A stretch of DNA of 64,000 nt from Porites lobata (Eukaryota > Cnidaria > Anthozoa > Scleractinia > Poritidae). Under the pieces are notes generated by a model. It did not search any database and had not been told where the DNA came from. It saw nothing but the letters and a program-made list of their open reading frames with translations. The stretch covers positions 6,694,001 to 6,758,000 of the forward strand of contig CALNXK010000002.1 of NCBI GenBank assembly GCA_942486035.1, read 5' to 3'. Positions 48,001 through 63,000 of this stretch are shown in pieces; within the stretch, counting starts at the first letter, position 1, and each line of letters starts with the position of its first letter. Both the position numbers and the translations under genes were made by a program.

Positions 48001-51000
48001 ACACCATCGAAGTTCACACTTCCAATTTCGAAAAGCACATAAATAGATATTTACAGCCCAATGGCTTGTTTTTCGTATGTCTTGTAGGTTTTCCCTTTGC
48101 AAAATTGCTTTTTTCAATCAAAGAATGGGGTAAAAAGGTGAAACTGGGTCAATTTTAGCCATTATGAAACACTGAAATTTACCTGCGGGCGACTCTGCGT
48201 GACAGTCTGTTCCGTGACTGCACGTGGCACAACGTACGTTGGAAGAGACAGAGCTGTCAAAATCACAGTCACGAAATCAAGGCAGTAACGCAACGTAATT
48301 CTTGATTGAAGGAGTAACACTTTCGGTGCCGACAGTATTTTGAAGAAGCAAAAAATCAAATGCGCAAGTATTCTGGTACTCACTTTCTATCAAAAAATAA
48401 GGACTTTAACCATGGCAATTCGCTAAGAATAACGGAAAAAGAAGATATTTCGTCTTGTTACTTTACAATCGAGGTAACTAAGTTATTTCGGTCAGGCCTC
48501 ACTATATTTACCGGACTTCAATGTTTTCGTTTGGAGGCTGCCTTCAGGAACCCTAGCCAATTCTTGGGTATGTTTTAGATAAATGTCTAAATGCGTGAAC
48601 CAGTAAAGCTTACTCAAATTGGCGCCAAAAAAGGCGCGGCAATGACCCGCGCATGCCTTTCAGTTTAGTTTATTTCTTTACACCACTTTCCATATTTTAC
48701 ATTCCGCATAATTATGTCATTCCGCAAGCCATGCCACATGCCATTCCGCAAACTCATTCCGCCTTTTACCCTCACCGATTCTACTGTTCTTTATTATAAT
48801 TCCTTTGCCAAACTTGGAAATGGTGGAAAAATCGTACAGTCAAAACTAAAATCTGCATTTAATATTCTTATCTTAACTGAAAATAACAGTAGCTTCTTCT
48901 TTTAATGACAACAAAATCTCTTGAATTTGATAGGAATTAAACAGAAAGGGCTTTGTTGTGATGTATTCCTGGTATCTGTGCGCTCATAAAGATACAGATG
49001 TACTTAGTGTACTTGTTTATAATAATTACTCATTTTTATTAATCTGAGCTGTTTTAACATGTGAAACACTGATACTGTGTTTTATGTTACATGCAATTAA
49101 ATTTTTTTATTTAACTTATTGACGAGCCCTCTGATCTGGAAGGTTTGCTGAATTTCCAGGAAGACACAATATTATGTGGCAGAAAAGGTGTATTATGTGG
49201 CAAATTATGAGATTTATTTGGATGAGATTTCACGTAGAGTGCTTACTGTCATAGACTCACAACAATATTAAAAATTTTAGAGGTTCTGTCTAATGTTTCT
49301 ATAAGTAATAGTCTTAAATTAGAATTTATTTATGATTTTGCATTCTTTGTCAATAGTAACAACAACAACAAAATGACAACAACAAAACTTTATTAATAAA
49401 CAAATAAAATTACAAAAGTATTGCCCGGAGCTAGCAAGGCTATTTGAGGCGGACAATGTGTGCAAAATATAGGAAATAAGGAATAAGGCTATTAACGAAG
49501 GAAAGTTTACAGTTTACCAATAAATGAAATAAATATTGTAATATGGATGAGGACTAGATAACAGACTAAAGGGAAAAGAATTTAAAAAAATAAATTGTAA
49601 AAGTAGAAACTAAGAAGCAAGAATTTTTTTTTTGACATTTTTGGTTAATTTTACCTTTTTAATTACGGTGGGCGTATCAATATAGTCATCTCCTGAGTTC
49701 AGAATATCGAAAAGTAATTTGCGGAGTGTTTTTTTGAACTTATTCTTGGGGAGATGTCAAATGTTACAGGGTATCTAATTTGGCAGCGTAACTGGAACTG
49801 TTAACATGCTCTTGTATTGTAGTAGTGGCAGCTACTTGTTTTTTGTAACAGTCTAACCTCTCCTTATGGACACCTCTATAATACGGACACCTCTCTATTA
49901 TGGACAGTTTGTTTGGTCCCAGAAATGCCAAAAATCACACATTCCCTACCTCTATAATACGGATACCTCTGTAAAGTGGACAATTGGTTCTGTCCCTTTG
50001 GTGTCCGTATTAAAGAGACTGTGTTGCTATTTCCTGGGTTATGCGATTGGATACAATTTGATTTCAGTTTTGTGAAATCACACCATCACCTAACACCAGG
50101 AGCTCTCTTATTTATTTCATCAGCAATTTATTTTGAATTTCTCCTTGTAAAAGAAAAACTCAGGGTTCTCCCTAAATTTTACCTCAGCAGGTAAGGGGCC
50201 ATTCATGGCCGCTGAGGCAAAAAATATGTGCTAGAGGCGCACTTTCCTGTGGGAGGGGGGTTAGTGGAGTGAGGGACATGGCTTTGACTTTGCTGTCAAA
50301 TTTAGGAGCTATAAAGTTCTCTCAAGTGTCATTCCCTCTTTTTAAGACCTATTTTACGCAAATCAGCCTTTGTTATCTTATGACAACGATTTAAAATGTT
50401 TGATTCCAATAATTTCTTCAATGCTCTCTTCCTAAAATGCGTGGCCCATAAAAAGGAGAGCTGTGTATACCTTAGTACTCCTCCACATATTCATTCATTA
50501 CCTTAATGGTATCCGGTCACAATTTGCGTATTTTTTAAAGCAACTTATTTAACTTTAGTAAACCTTCAAGCGGTTGCAGGCGGTAAGAAGTGTTGCTAGG
50601 GATATAATTTTGTGTGTTGAAAGTCTGTGTTTTTAACTTAAGTGATAAAATTATTCCTTTCTGTACGGCAAAACTAGCTTTTGCTTTTTATGTAGACTGT
50701 AGACAGCAAATTAGGATCATTTATTTAAAGTCTCAGTACAATCAATGAGGCTTGTGGACCGGGATTCTGAAGCTGTAGATTTGTAAGGGTGTTATGCAGC
50801 ATAATAATGCTCATATAACATTTATTCAATTGCTAATTATTTGTGTTCATTTTTTCACTTTAGAGATGGAAAAGAAGATATTTCAAATTGAGAGAAGGAA
50901 ACAAGTTATATTATGCAAAGTCCAGTGATGTAAGCATGGCTTGAAAAATAATTGTTTGTTTTGTATGATTCTTTACATAGTTACTGACAGGTTATTGTAA

Positions 51001-54000
51001 TCATTTTTAGGAAACGATATTCACTGAAATCGACCTGCAGGATTTCAGTGTGGCAGCATGTGGCATTGAAAATAAAAACAATTCCTTTACGGTAAGCATA
51101 ATAATATTATTATTTAAGTTGAGTCAAAACTCTTATGAACGAACAACCTCAAGACCAGATGCAGATGTTTGATTATAAGAGCCGGCAGCCGGTGAAATCT
51201 GCTGGCTGTTTCACGCGAACTTGCAGCCTACTTTCTTTGGAAATTTCCCCGGTTTACATAGAGTATTCATGTGCTGTCACTGAAAAAAAAGCCAAACTTT
51301 AATGATGTCTGTGTTCTGTTCAAACAGTCTAATTTTTGCTCCAGAATGCTGGAAATGCATTCTAACAATTTTCCATAAACTCGCACTCGCAAGTTGCACC
51401 TTTGCCGCGAGTTTTGTCCTTCTCCACCCACTTCGGGATCCAAAGCCTTACTTAAAATCTTATTGAAAACCCTGGAGCTGGTTTGCAAGAGGAAATGATG
51501 TGACGTGGAATTCAAAGTGTAGTAACATTAGACCATTATTCACATAACTCACTGAGTAAGGCATTACCTTATGAATGGATGTTACTCTCCATCTCACCTG
51601 GAGGGTTTTAGCTTGGTTAAAGAAAGCCTAATTATTTACCCTCAGGTCTTTGTGTGGTGATTTTAAATTTAATGCAACCTTGTGTGACCGACCACCTTTT
51701 GTAAGCAAGCACCTTTTTAAAACACAACAACAAGTTTATTCAGTATTACCATTTCTATTAGTATTACCGATTCAAATACAAAATTAATAAACAGATAGAG
51801 TTAAGGAGATGCGATATGGTATAATAAATATTATTATTGTTTCTTTTGTCTTTCAAATGTCTGAAAAATGAAATTAGTTGTTGTTAGCCTGCTGATATGC
51901 GAAGCAGTATTGTTGAAAAGAAAACAGACTTTATCATTTGTAAATAATGTATTTTGTTTGTTGATTTTAATAAAAAGAGCCTTTCTCAAGGTCACAGTAA
52001 AATAATACGTGCATTTCATTTGCAACTGAATTTAGACTGCAGTGATCACAAATTCTAAGATCTTCAGGAGTTTTGAGAATTCTAATAATTTATTATTCTT
52101 CCATTTTTCGATTTCTAAGTTATACGATTTCCTATCCTAAATTTGGAGGTGATACAGTTGTGTTCAGGATTCCGGATATGAACACTGCGTCGGATCTAAG
52201 TGGTGTTCGGGGGGTTGATCGAACCCCCTAAATTAAAACAGCTGTGTCAAGAACTTGTAAATATATAAAATGATACAGTCAATCTTAAATGCAATGTATT
52301 CATAACTAAGTTAAGCCTCTGCTGCTCAATACAGCTAAATAGTTTTCTCCATTTTTGGGTTCAGTGACATTTTCCCTAACATTAACCATTTGCTGTGAAT
52401 TGCTTGTACTATGCCAGTCACTTCAGCCTGACAATGAGCAAGAAAAAAGTACAGCTTTTAAGCTTGTCAAAGGATATTTACTCACCACCATGACAATGGA
52501 AAGACTGTCAGGCTGATGATGAACATTTATTACGAAAAGCCCATTGACTACGATGCTGTGGTTCAGCTTTTTGTGGAAAGATACCAGAGAATGCTTCTTG
52601 TTGATCCCGTCTTTGACAAAGCACAAAATTGAGAATAGATAAAATTAATGGAATATATTTTTACCATAGTTATGCAAATTTGCATCATTGTTACGCAGCT
52701 TTGAGTTATATTTTCACTTTAAAAAAAAGGTATTAAAACATGCTGACTTTGCCTCGGAATGGCAGAAATGGCGCCTCCGAGGAGATGAAATTTCAAAACT
52801 TTTCGTTGGAGGATTCCCCTGGACCCCCCTACAAGTTGGCCCCCTTTCATCAAACCTCTTATGCTAAAAACCTGGATCTGCCCCAGGAACACTCAAATTT
52901 TCCCTGTTAAAGTCTTGGAGTTAGAACCTTGTGTCTATGAACCACTCTGGTACAGACTTGCCAACCCTTCGAAAGGCAAAAAATGTGAGATTCTGAACCT
53001 GGAGAAATCTAGAGCTGGGAAAAGTAGTGAGAAATGGGTAAAAAGTCGTGAGATGTCCCAAATTTCCTTCAGGGGGAACTTCCAGCGGGGATTGTGGGTA
53101 TTGGAAGTCACATATCACCTTAAAGCTGCAGCAGTAAACATCACGATCAATTTTGCAATTTAGGTTTTGTAATTTCTATGTTTTGTTGGCGGTCATCTCA
53201 AAAAAGAGAAACAGTAAGTCTGCACATTTGGTTGCAGAATGGTGCACATTTGGTGCGCATTTTTTTTTCAATGTCACATTTGGCTCTCGAATAAGCACAG
53301 CAGCGCTAATTTACGTATTTACAAACAACCTCCTTACCTTTGTTATGGCGCTTGATATAAAGAGATATCAAAACCATATTGCTTGAGAAAAAGACCACGA
53401 CCAACTCATGAGTTGTAAAGTTTTAAGGTAGGGAAACTGTCACAGTGAGGCTGAGAAACTGCGTTCATGATACCTCTTGTATTTCATTCGAAATAATTTA
53501 ATATTAAATTGTGCATGGCTAGTACCCACCTCACTTAATTCTCTCTATATTCCCTTCAGTGTTTTACCCATAGTTGAAATAAGCACCACTCTAGAATAAG
53601 TGCTGCACCTTTAACAGGTAAAATTGGTTGGTTGTTTATGGGAAGTTTGACTGTAATATTGTTGATTTTATGTAATGACATAACTAGATAATATTAAACT
53701 GTACCATTCACTTGTTGCAATTCAGTTTTTGTTTGATGTAGAATTTTTGACGGCTTTTTTATATCAAATGGTGGACTCTTGTTTTTCATTTTACCATGTT
53801 CCCACCAATAGAGTAGCCCCACATTTTGCTGTACTGTGTGTAAACCACCACAATTCTTTGGTTGGCTCAGACAAAGAGTAGCAATCAAATTTAACATAAC
53901 ACCACCATGTATCCATTTGATTTGTTGTGGGCTCCTCTTGTTGCCCGCAATCCTAATCTCGAGGTTGTTATTACGCATGTGTCGCATATATGCAGCCAGC

Positions 54001-57000
54001 ATTCATTTGAACTTCCACTAAGATTGAATGGAATGCACAGAATGCAATTTGATCATGTGCATTTTGACCTTCTATCACTTGTAATCTGATCACGTTTGTT
54101 TTGACTATCTGTCAAGTGAAACTTACTCAAATTAAAGAACAGTAATGGAGCAAAAGTGTTTTGACCTTCGGTCATTGGACCGCGCACACTTCGTAACCTT
54201 TGGTTATTACTAGTTATATGTTGGAGTGTTTCGTTTCCTCCAGGTCATTACAGGTTTGCAGAATGTCAATCTCAGTGCTGACACACGAAAGGAAATGGAA
54301 GAGTGGATAACTGCTTTGAAATCTGTTGGCTCAAAATCATCTTCAGTAAGCTATCCCAACCTTGCTGGAATGCGATGTTATATGATAATGATAATGATGT
54401 TTTTGCAATGTGCACTGCAGCCCCTCGCCATCCCTGCCACACCCATAAGACCCTTGGCACTGTAGGGATCCCATTCCTGTCCAATCTGACAGGGTTTTCA
54501 ATAAGAGCCGACAGCCGGTGAAATCCACTGGCTATTTCACATGAACTCGCCGCCTACTTTTTTTTGGACATAACCGCAATTTTCACAAATAAAATGATTT
54601 AAACCGGGTACTGAAACAACCAATGGTTCATAGCTATTAGCAAGAAGAATTAAATTTAAAAAAAATAGAGTACTCATGTGCTGTCACTGAATAAAAAAGC
54701 TAAAATTTAATGATGTCTGTGTTCCATTCAAAAACTCTAATTTTTGCTCCAGAATGCTGGAAGTGCATTCTAAGAGGCCCGAACCTCCCTAGGAACTCGT
54801 GCCTTTGGTGGGAGTTTTTCCCTTCTCCGCCTACTCCAAAGCTTTTGCCACCTACTTTAAAACCTTGTTGAAAACCTTGTCTGAAGAATTAGTCCTGTGC
54901 TACTCATTGTTGTTTCTCTAACAATTCACTTGTCCAACATGGCTGATCCAATTTGGGGAAATTTGTCGCCAGTGAAGTCTGTTGAAAGTTGATAATTAGG
55001 CTCTCAAGCCCTGGTTAAACAGTGAGGGGAATTATGTGCTACATGTCATGAACTAGGGGGCTGGTTATTTATTACTTGTTGCAGAGGGTGGGGGTGGGGG
55101 GGAGGGTGGCCATTTTGCTGGGGGTCATCTTCAAAATAGCAATAATTAATAACTATTGGATTTTGGCAGGTCATTCTCAGGTAAGGAAGCGTTTCCTGGG
55201 GGGTCATTTCAATAAATTTCATGAAAGTATTACAAAGCCATGCTGACAATGAATGTGTAACAGCTGTAAATAGTAAACACTGATTTTATAAACAGGACTG
55301 TAGATAAAGTATGTGGTGAACTTTAGGCCGATTTATAGCTAGAATATTCGTATTCTCAAAAGCAATAGGGTGAATGAGGGGGCTTACCTTACTATAGGAA
55401 ATTAATGCTCCATGAAATTAGCGCGAATCGTTAAACTTCGCGTTAAATTAAGTCGCGTTAATTTTGTTGAGTGTTAATTTCCGCGACGCTAATTAAGTGC
55501 AGCGTTAATTTCCGCGCTCTTAATTTCCAGTATCTTAACCCCAATTTTGGAACCTGTCCAGACATTCTTGACGCCTAAAAGACATTAACTACAAGCTTTC
55601 TTTCTTTCCATTTACCCTTTATTTTTCATCTTTCACAAAAGCTAGGGCGAAGGTTTACAATATTTCGAGTTCATCTTCATCGTTGTCGCTATCAGAAGTG
55701 AGGCCAATATCTTATCCTTTGATTTCGCGTAATTAATCGCGTTAATTTCCCTTATTATGAAATTCTACCTCCTCACAACCAAGCCTCTAGGGAAGTGAAG
55801 GTGTCCCCTATCAAAAAACTGACTTTGCTGTTTTTATTCTTGTAGCAATCAGACCTGTTAGACAGATTGTCTGGTGCGCACAACTGGTATTCATGTTCCC
55901 ATGCAAAGCCAACCTTTTGTAACGTTTGTCGGGATGTGTTGTCTGGCGTCACATGCAAAGGATTGTCCTGTGAAGGTAATGACGTACACATGCAGTGTAG
56001 AGTTTATGAATACAGAAAGAAATGAAGCAAATTGATGTCTTATGAGTGCGCTTTTGAAATTCTGATAAAATAAAGCTGAACAGTTTTCATCCATTTTCAT
56101 AGGCTAAATAATCCAAAGTGAAAGTGACAACCACAGATATGTTTATCAAGACCTTATAAAAGCAGTCTTATCTTCTTCAGCATCAAAATACTTCTTGAAA
56201 AAATCTGTGCTAATGTTGATAAAGGAAAGTCAGAAATACTAAGAATAAAGGACTTGATCACACAAGATAAATTATATGTTCACTTTTATTTAAATTCGCC
56301 CACTGCTTCAATGGGAACTGTATGGGGACAGCAAATGAAAATTTAAATTTTGATAATTATTAGGTATATATTGGGCTCAAAAGCTCTAGCCCTAGCTGGC
56401 TGAGGGCTGGAGATTTCCTTCAGCCACTATGAACATGATCCCGGGCTACTTTCATAGAAAACAAAAGTCAGGGGCACCCAACGACAATTTTCGGAAAATA
56501 TCTGTTTGGAAGACGATTTGAGATCTAGAATTTTCGGAACATTTGTTGTAAAATTTCTTGCTTGCCTACCTCTCCTAGGATTTTCGAACATCTAAAAAAT
56601 GGTATATTTTCCCATTTTTAAAGGATGTTTACCTTTAAGAGGTCACCTAGAATTTTCGGGAGCCTTTTTTCTGGCTGAAATTTTCGAAAAGGTAAGTTTT
56701 GATCCCTATAATTTTCGGATCACTAGACTTTCAGCTACGAAATCCGAACAGATGAAAAATTTTTAGGGGATAAAAATATGCCTATATCTACCGTTTAAAT
56801 ACTAAAATACGTTTAACAATGCTACGTTTTAGTGGTTTGAAACTATATTCTCGTTGGGTGCCCCTGAAAAGTAATGAAAGATAGGACCAACCGATCAATT
56901 CCCTGCATACTTTATTGACAGTCTTGTTGGCCTTTCCCCTTCTTGCTGGGAAGTCAGAAGTCCCTCCTCTCCCCCCCTCCTTTTGGAGTCTGTTTTTGTG

Positions 57001-60000
57001 TAATCTCTGATTGCTAATTCGCAAAATGTTTTTTGTCAGTTTGTAGATTCAAAGTTCACAGACGGTGCGCTGTTCGAGCAAAGAACAACTGCAAATGGAC
57101 AACAGTACAATCACTCAAGACAGAATTAGAGAACTTTGATGAAAAAGATCCTGTAAGTCAACTTTTTACTTTTTAATAATATTATTGGCATATTTCTCTC
57201 TCCTTGTGTTTTTTGAGATGACTTGTATGATTCATACCCTTTCATTACCTGTAGTGGTAAAAGTGAAAATGCACAATTATAATTCAAATTTCTTGTTATT
57301 GGGAAATCCTGAGAAATAAGTAGCAGCAAGCAAAAGTTCTGCCAAAGAGATCATTTCATTTGAATGGTATCACCATCGGTTTTTATCCACAAACTCAAAA
57401 GTTAGAACTACATACTAAATAAATAGTACCCATGTGAAAGTACTGCTGAAGAGGTTTCATTTGAATGGTAACACCATAGGATTTCATCCACAGACTCAAA
57501 AGTCAAAACTACATACTAAATAAATAGTACCATGTGAAAGTACTGCTGAAGAGATTTCATTTGAATGGTAACACCATAGGATTTCTTCCACAGACTCAAA
57601 AGATAGAATGACCAACTCTCTCTCAATAACCTAGTCTATGAGGGAGGGTTAAGAAAAAAGTTGACAACAATTATTTTCCATGGTGTCGTGTACTCTTGCT
57701 GACCTGCATTTATTTATAGAATGACTTCAAGATGTTCAGACCTCAAGTGGAACCACTAGGTGCAGGCAAGTGGTTTCACTGCAAAGTTTTGAACATTTTG
57801 AGGTCATTTCTTCATTGTATGGGTGATTAGAGAATAGACCATGCAAAGTTGTTGTCAATTTGTTTTTGCAATAACATTGATAATTTTTAACCTCCATTTC
57901 CATTGTAGTGTCTTGTAAAATTGCATGCTTGAAAAAGAGAAAAACAAATGATGTGTCACCACCATGGCATTTCAATGGTCCATGCTTTTATTGACCATAG
58001 CTCTTGACCAATCGCTGTGTGATATGTTGTTCAGTTACTGTAAAATGCTCTTTCTTTCTCAAAATTATTTTTGTTGTTTCCAGCTCTCTACACCACACCA
58101 GTGGTTGGAGGGAAATCTCCCTGTGTCAGCCAGATGTAGTGTGTGTGATGAAGTATGTGGCAGCAAAAGACGACTTCAGGGATTTAGATGTCTTTGGTGT
58201 AACATGATGGTAAGTAGAGAAAGACTTGAGAGACTAACTTTTTAACATACTACAGGGTGCTTGGAAAAAAACAAACAAACAAAAAAGACACTTGACTTCC
58301 AGCTTGTCCTTTGGGCAAGCAGCTCTCACCTCTTGCTTGCCTGGGGCCTCTTCTTTACTTGTCTTAGTTAACAACGAGCTTAAGCGATCGTGTTTTTGAG
58401 CAAAGGACATCAACCGGAAGTGGACTTTTTCCATCATTGGGCAGTGGTTTGGTTGAAACTCTCGGGTAAATTTTCTTTATAAGAGAAAAGAAACTTAGCA
58501 ATACAAATTTGTTAGCGTCAAAGCATATAAAAAGGGAGAAGGCCTCACGTCCAGTTAATGACGTGCATCACTCAAAAACGTCTTTGCTTAAGCTCCTTAA
58601 TGATCTCATTAGAGGATGACGTGCTTTAAAGGTTACTGCCCCACAAAAAAATCTATTAGTCCTGGACTAACCGAAGGGACTTTTTTTCAAGCCCCGATAC
58701 TAGCCATGGTCTATTAACACTTTAAGCCCCAACATCAACAAACAAATTCTCCAGACTGATCTCCACATATTTCCCTAAAAATAACTTAAGGGAATTTGTT
58801 AAAGGATCAAAGCATTTTCGCTATGGTGAACATTTCATGAATTCTCATAACTTTTTCATTTGGTTATGTATTTATATTGTTAGGAGAGAATTCATGTCGG
58901 TCACTGTTGGGGCTTTTAAAGGGAGATCTACTAACTAGATCTACTAACTAGCAGGGGCGCCCAACGAGAATATAGTTTAAAACCACTTAAACATAGCGTT
59001 GTTGAACGTATTTTAGTATTTAAACTGTAGATATAAGCATATTTTTCATCCCCTAAAAGTTTTCATCTGTTCGGATTTCCTAGCTGAAAGTCTAGTGATC
59101 CGAAAATAATATTATAGAGATCAAAACTAACCTTTTGGAAAATTTCAGCCTGAAAAAAGGCTCCCGAAAACTCTAGGTGATCTTTTTAGGGTAAAAATCC
59201 GTTAAAAATGGGCAATTATTCCATTTTTTAGATGTTCGAAAATCCTAGGAGAGGGAGGCAAGGAAGAATTTTCATGACAAATGTTCCGAAAATTCTATAT
59301 CTCAAATCATCTTCTGGACAGATATTTTCCTAAAATAGACGTTGGGTGCCCCTGAACTAAGGATGTATATGACACCACAAGTTCTTTAATGTATTCTTAC
59401 AGGTACACCAGTCTTGTCGGTCTCAAACTCCTAAGTGCTCATATGGTGAAAATGCTCTCTTCACATTACCACCTGTGTCAGTCTGGAGTAATGCTGGCTC
59501 TCTTTTGTGGAATGTAAGTAAACAGTGTTGTTGGGGCTAATCCAGCAGGGGACACCTAGGGTTTATCATATAAGTGAGAATTCTATGACATTATCTGTTA
59601 TGATTTAGTGATATTTTTCATTTTTGGTGATGCAGTAGATATACAAGTAGAGTTACTGTAAATGATCTCATAGATGCTCAGGGTATTTTTCTTTTTTGGG
59701 GGTCCAAGAGGGGTATTTTAAAGTAGATGGGAGTTGTTTTAAAGGGAGGGGCGTTTGTTCCCATAACTTTAGCATGCAAGCTCAACAAATCTAATATGCT
59801 TTCGGAGAAATTTGATATCAAAAAAGGTTTACAATAGCAAAATATCCAATTCATCCATAGATATTATGTCTAGGCTGTCTGGAGATCCATATCACTCTTT
59901 CAAATCTCAACCTCAATATCAGAATCTTTATTCAGTGTCATTACACTGTCATTGTTAGCCTATCCTTTCTTTAAACATGAAATTAAACAAGGCGCAATGC

Positions 60001-63000
60001 ACAAACCTTTGTTAATCATTCTTAAACTGAATAAATGATTTGCTCTTTCCTGCTTTTCCTAGTATTTTGGAGTAAGTTTTGTTCTGTGCTCTTCTTGCAT
60101 GATTCTGATTTCCTAATTTTAAGAATGGCTCCTAGCCTATTGCTTGCAGGGCTTATAACTGGGAGGGAAAGAAGTTTTAACTGATTTTATAAATGATTTC
60201 GCATTTTCATTACCTCAGGTTAGACCATCTGGCTGTCTTCCAATGCTTGTCTTCGTTAATTCTAAAAGTGGTGATAATCAGGTCAGTAACTTAAGTATTT
60301 GATTAATAAAGTAGTCTTTGGAGATAAATCAATATGCAGTCAAAATACCCATCTGTGTGTTATATCACATGGTTTTACTGCAACGGAGAGTGCATGATAT
60401 CACATGGTTTTCACTTGAAAAAGGGGCATGTACTGTGGCTTACGTGAAAATGAGGTGGATTTGGAGGACAGAGAAAGTAATGACACTTCTTGATTTTGTC
60501 ACACAATGAAGTGCTGCCAGTACAGTCAACCCACTTTATAGTAGACACTGCAGGCTCCTTGAGTTAGTGCCCTCATTGATGAGAGTCTGTAACAGTGGGA
60601 GTTTATTTCAGTCAAACTTCTCTAATTTATTTTTGCCTGGGATTTAGCTGCGGTCCATATTATCAGGGTGTTCGTTATCACCATATACCCACTATTCTTG
60701 TTCTTACCAATGCAGAGGTGAATCAACAGATGGATTAAATTTCTTGTTTTTAAAAAAAGAAACAGTCTCATTATGTTGTCAACTCCTTTCAGTTTCCATA
60801 AAGTTTGACCTATTGTGATGACCTTTTATTTTCATGATTTGTTTTCTTTTCAGGGTGTTAAATTTATTAGAAAATTCAAACAATTGTTAAATCCTCTTCA
60901 AGTTTTTGATCTAGCAATGGGTGGTCCTTCAAAAGGGTGAGTTACAGCATTTCTGTGTATTTAGTGTATGCATTTTTCTGTGGCAGAATCCAGATGGTGA
61001 AAGGGGGGGTGCAACCATGCAGATGTTAAGGTAGGAAGGGGGGAGGGGGAGATGCATATCCAGACTTTGAGTTGAAAAGGAGGGACTCATTTAGACCTTT
61101 AGATGAGATGGGGGTATTCAATATTCTAGAGGGACACAATAAAGGTGTGAAAAGTCCTCTGTTCATTTTTGTTTTTCTGGTGTTGTCATGTATAATAAAC
61201 AAATTCTTATTCTGTTTTATTGTTTAACAGGCTTAAGCTGTTCCAAAATTTTGATCACTTTCGAATTCTTGTTTGTGGCGGTGATGGTTCCGTAGGCTGG
61301 GTGATGAATGAAGTTGACAACCAGAATCTGTCAAATCAGGTAAGAAAACAACTACTGTTTTCACTTGGGTTCAATTATGCAAGGGCGTACTGGAAATGCA
61401 GTTTAACTTTTTAGTTTATGCACCAAATTCTTTCGTTTGACCGTTCAAGTTTAACCCTCCAGCGAATACTTTCACATAGTATTTTTTTATTTAGTATGTA
61501 CACGTAACTTTTGCTTCTGTGAACAAAATCCTATGGTGTAGCTGGCCATTCAAATGAAACCCGTTCAGCAGGACTTTCACATGGTACTATTTATTTAGTA
61601 CGTAGTTCTAACTTTTGAGTCTGTGGATGAAATCCTATGGTGTTACCATTCATATGAAACCTCTTCACCAGTACTTTCACATGGTACTATCTATTTAGTT
61701 TGTAGTTCTAACTTTTGAGTCAGTGGATAACCTCCTATGGTGTTACCATTCAAATGAAACCTCTTCAGCTGTACTTTCACATGGTACTATTCATTTAGTC
61801 TGTAGTTCTAACTTTTGAGTCTGTGGATGAAATCCTATGGTGTGACCATTCAAATGAAACCTCTTCATCAGTACTTTCACATGGTACTATTCATTATTTT
61901 AGTCTGTAGTTCTAACTTTTGAGTCTGTGGATGAAATCCTATGGTGTGACCATTCAAATGAAACCTCTTCAGCAGTACTTTCACGCGATAATAAACAATT
62001 ATTGTTCTGTAGTGTCAGCTTGGTGTTCTACCACTTGGAACTGGAAATGATCTGTCAAGAGTCCTGGGATGGGGTACATCATTTGATGATGACAACGCTG
62101 TTACACAATTTCTCCAGCATTTGGAAAGAGCTAAGGCTGCAGTCCTGGACAGGTGATTCTCCGTTTTGCTATACCGTAAATCATCTATCAAGCCCAGCCT
62201 CACAAATAAGCCTCCTCCCTCTAATTAGCGCCCCCCCCCTTTCAGGGGAAGAAAGTTAATAAGCCCCCCCTCCCCTCCCCTGATTATTCTTCACTAATAA
62301 ATGATAGACTGTAATAATCAATCACAACTGTAAAACTTCGTGTGGACTGATCTGGGATGGTTTATTTACCATCTGGAAGTTCGGATTTGATTCTGATCCT
62401 CGGTTACATGACCTCCAACCTTCTTGTACTTGAGCTTTTCCGCTTTGTATTCTAGTTCTTTATGGAGAACTTATACCATCGTCTTTTCTGAATTAAATTA
62501 GCCCCCCTCCCACCCTCAAATGGGATTGAACTAAATAAGCGGGGGGCTTAATAGAGGATTGACGGTAATTCTGCAAAAACCCATCAATATTTCGTGAAGA
62601 AAATACTAAATTCCTCTGGAAAATATTGAAAAAAAATACAGTTGAACCTCTCCACTAAGGGGCGTCAGTGGGGCTTTTTCCTACTTTGACGGTATATCTT
62701 TGGAAGGACGAAGACCATCTAGCAACATCTTCTGTTGAATAATAATCACGTGCCTTATGTTCTGTGTTGTAGATGGAGTATCATGATAGAGGAACGTCCT
62801 TTGTCAGCGTCCAGAAGTTCTTCAATAGAAACCTTAGATACTCCTGTAAGTGTTTTTGGTTTATCACTTTGGTCTAGAAATCAGAACCAGGGGGCCTAGT
62901 TTTTTCTAGAAAGTACGCCTTGTCGCAGTCCCAGTCCCCGCTCCGGCTTGTGTCTGTCTTATTAAAGACAGCTGGGTGTGGAAGGGTATCTTCGAGATCT

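Noticed and set aside
57334..57606. CRISPR-like repeat array
   Set aside because: Units are contiguous 100-bp satellites without spacers, in an intron of a eukaryotic gene.
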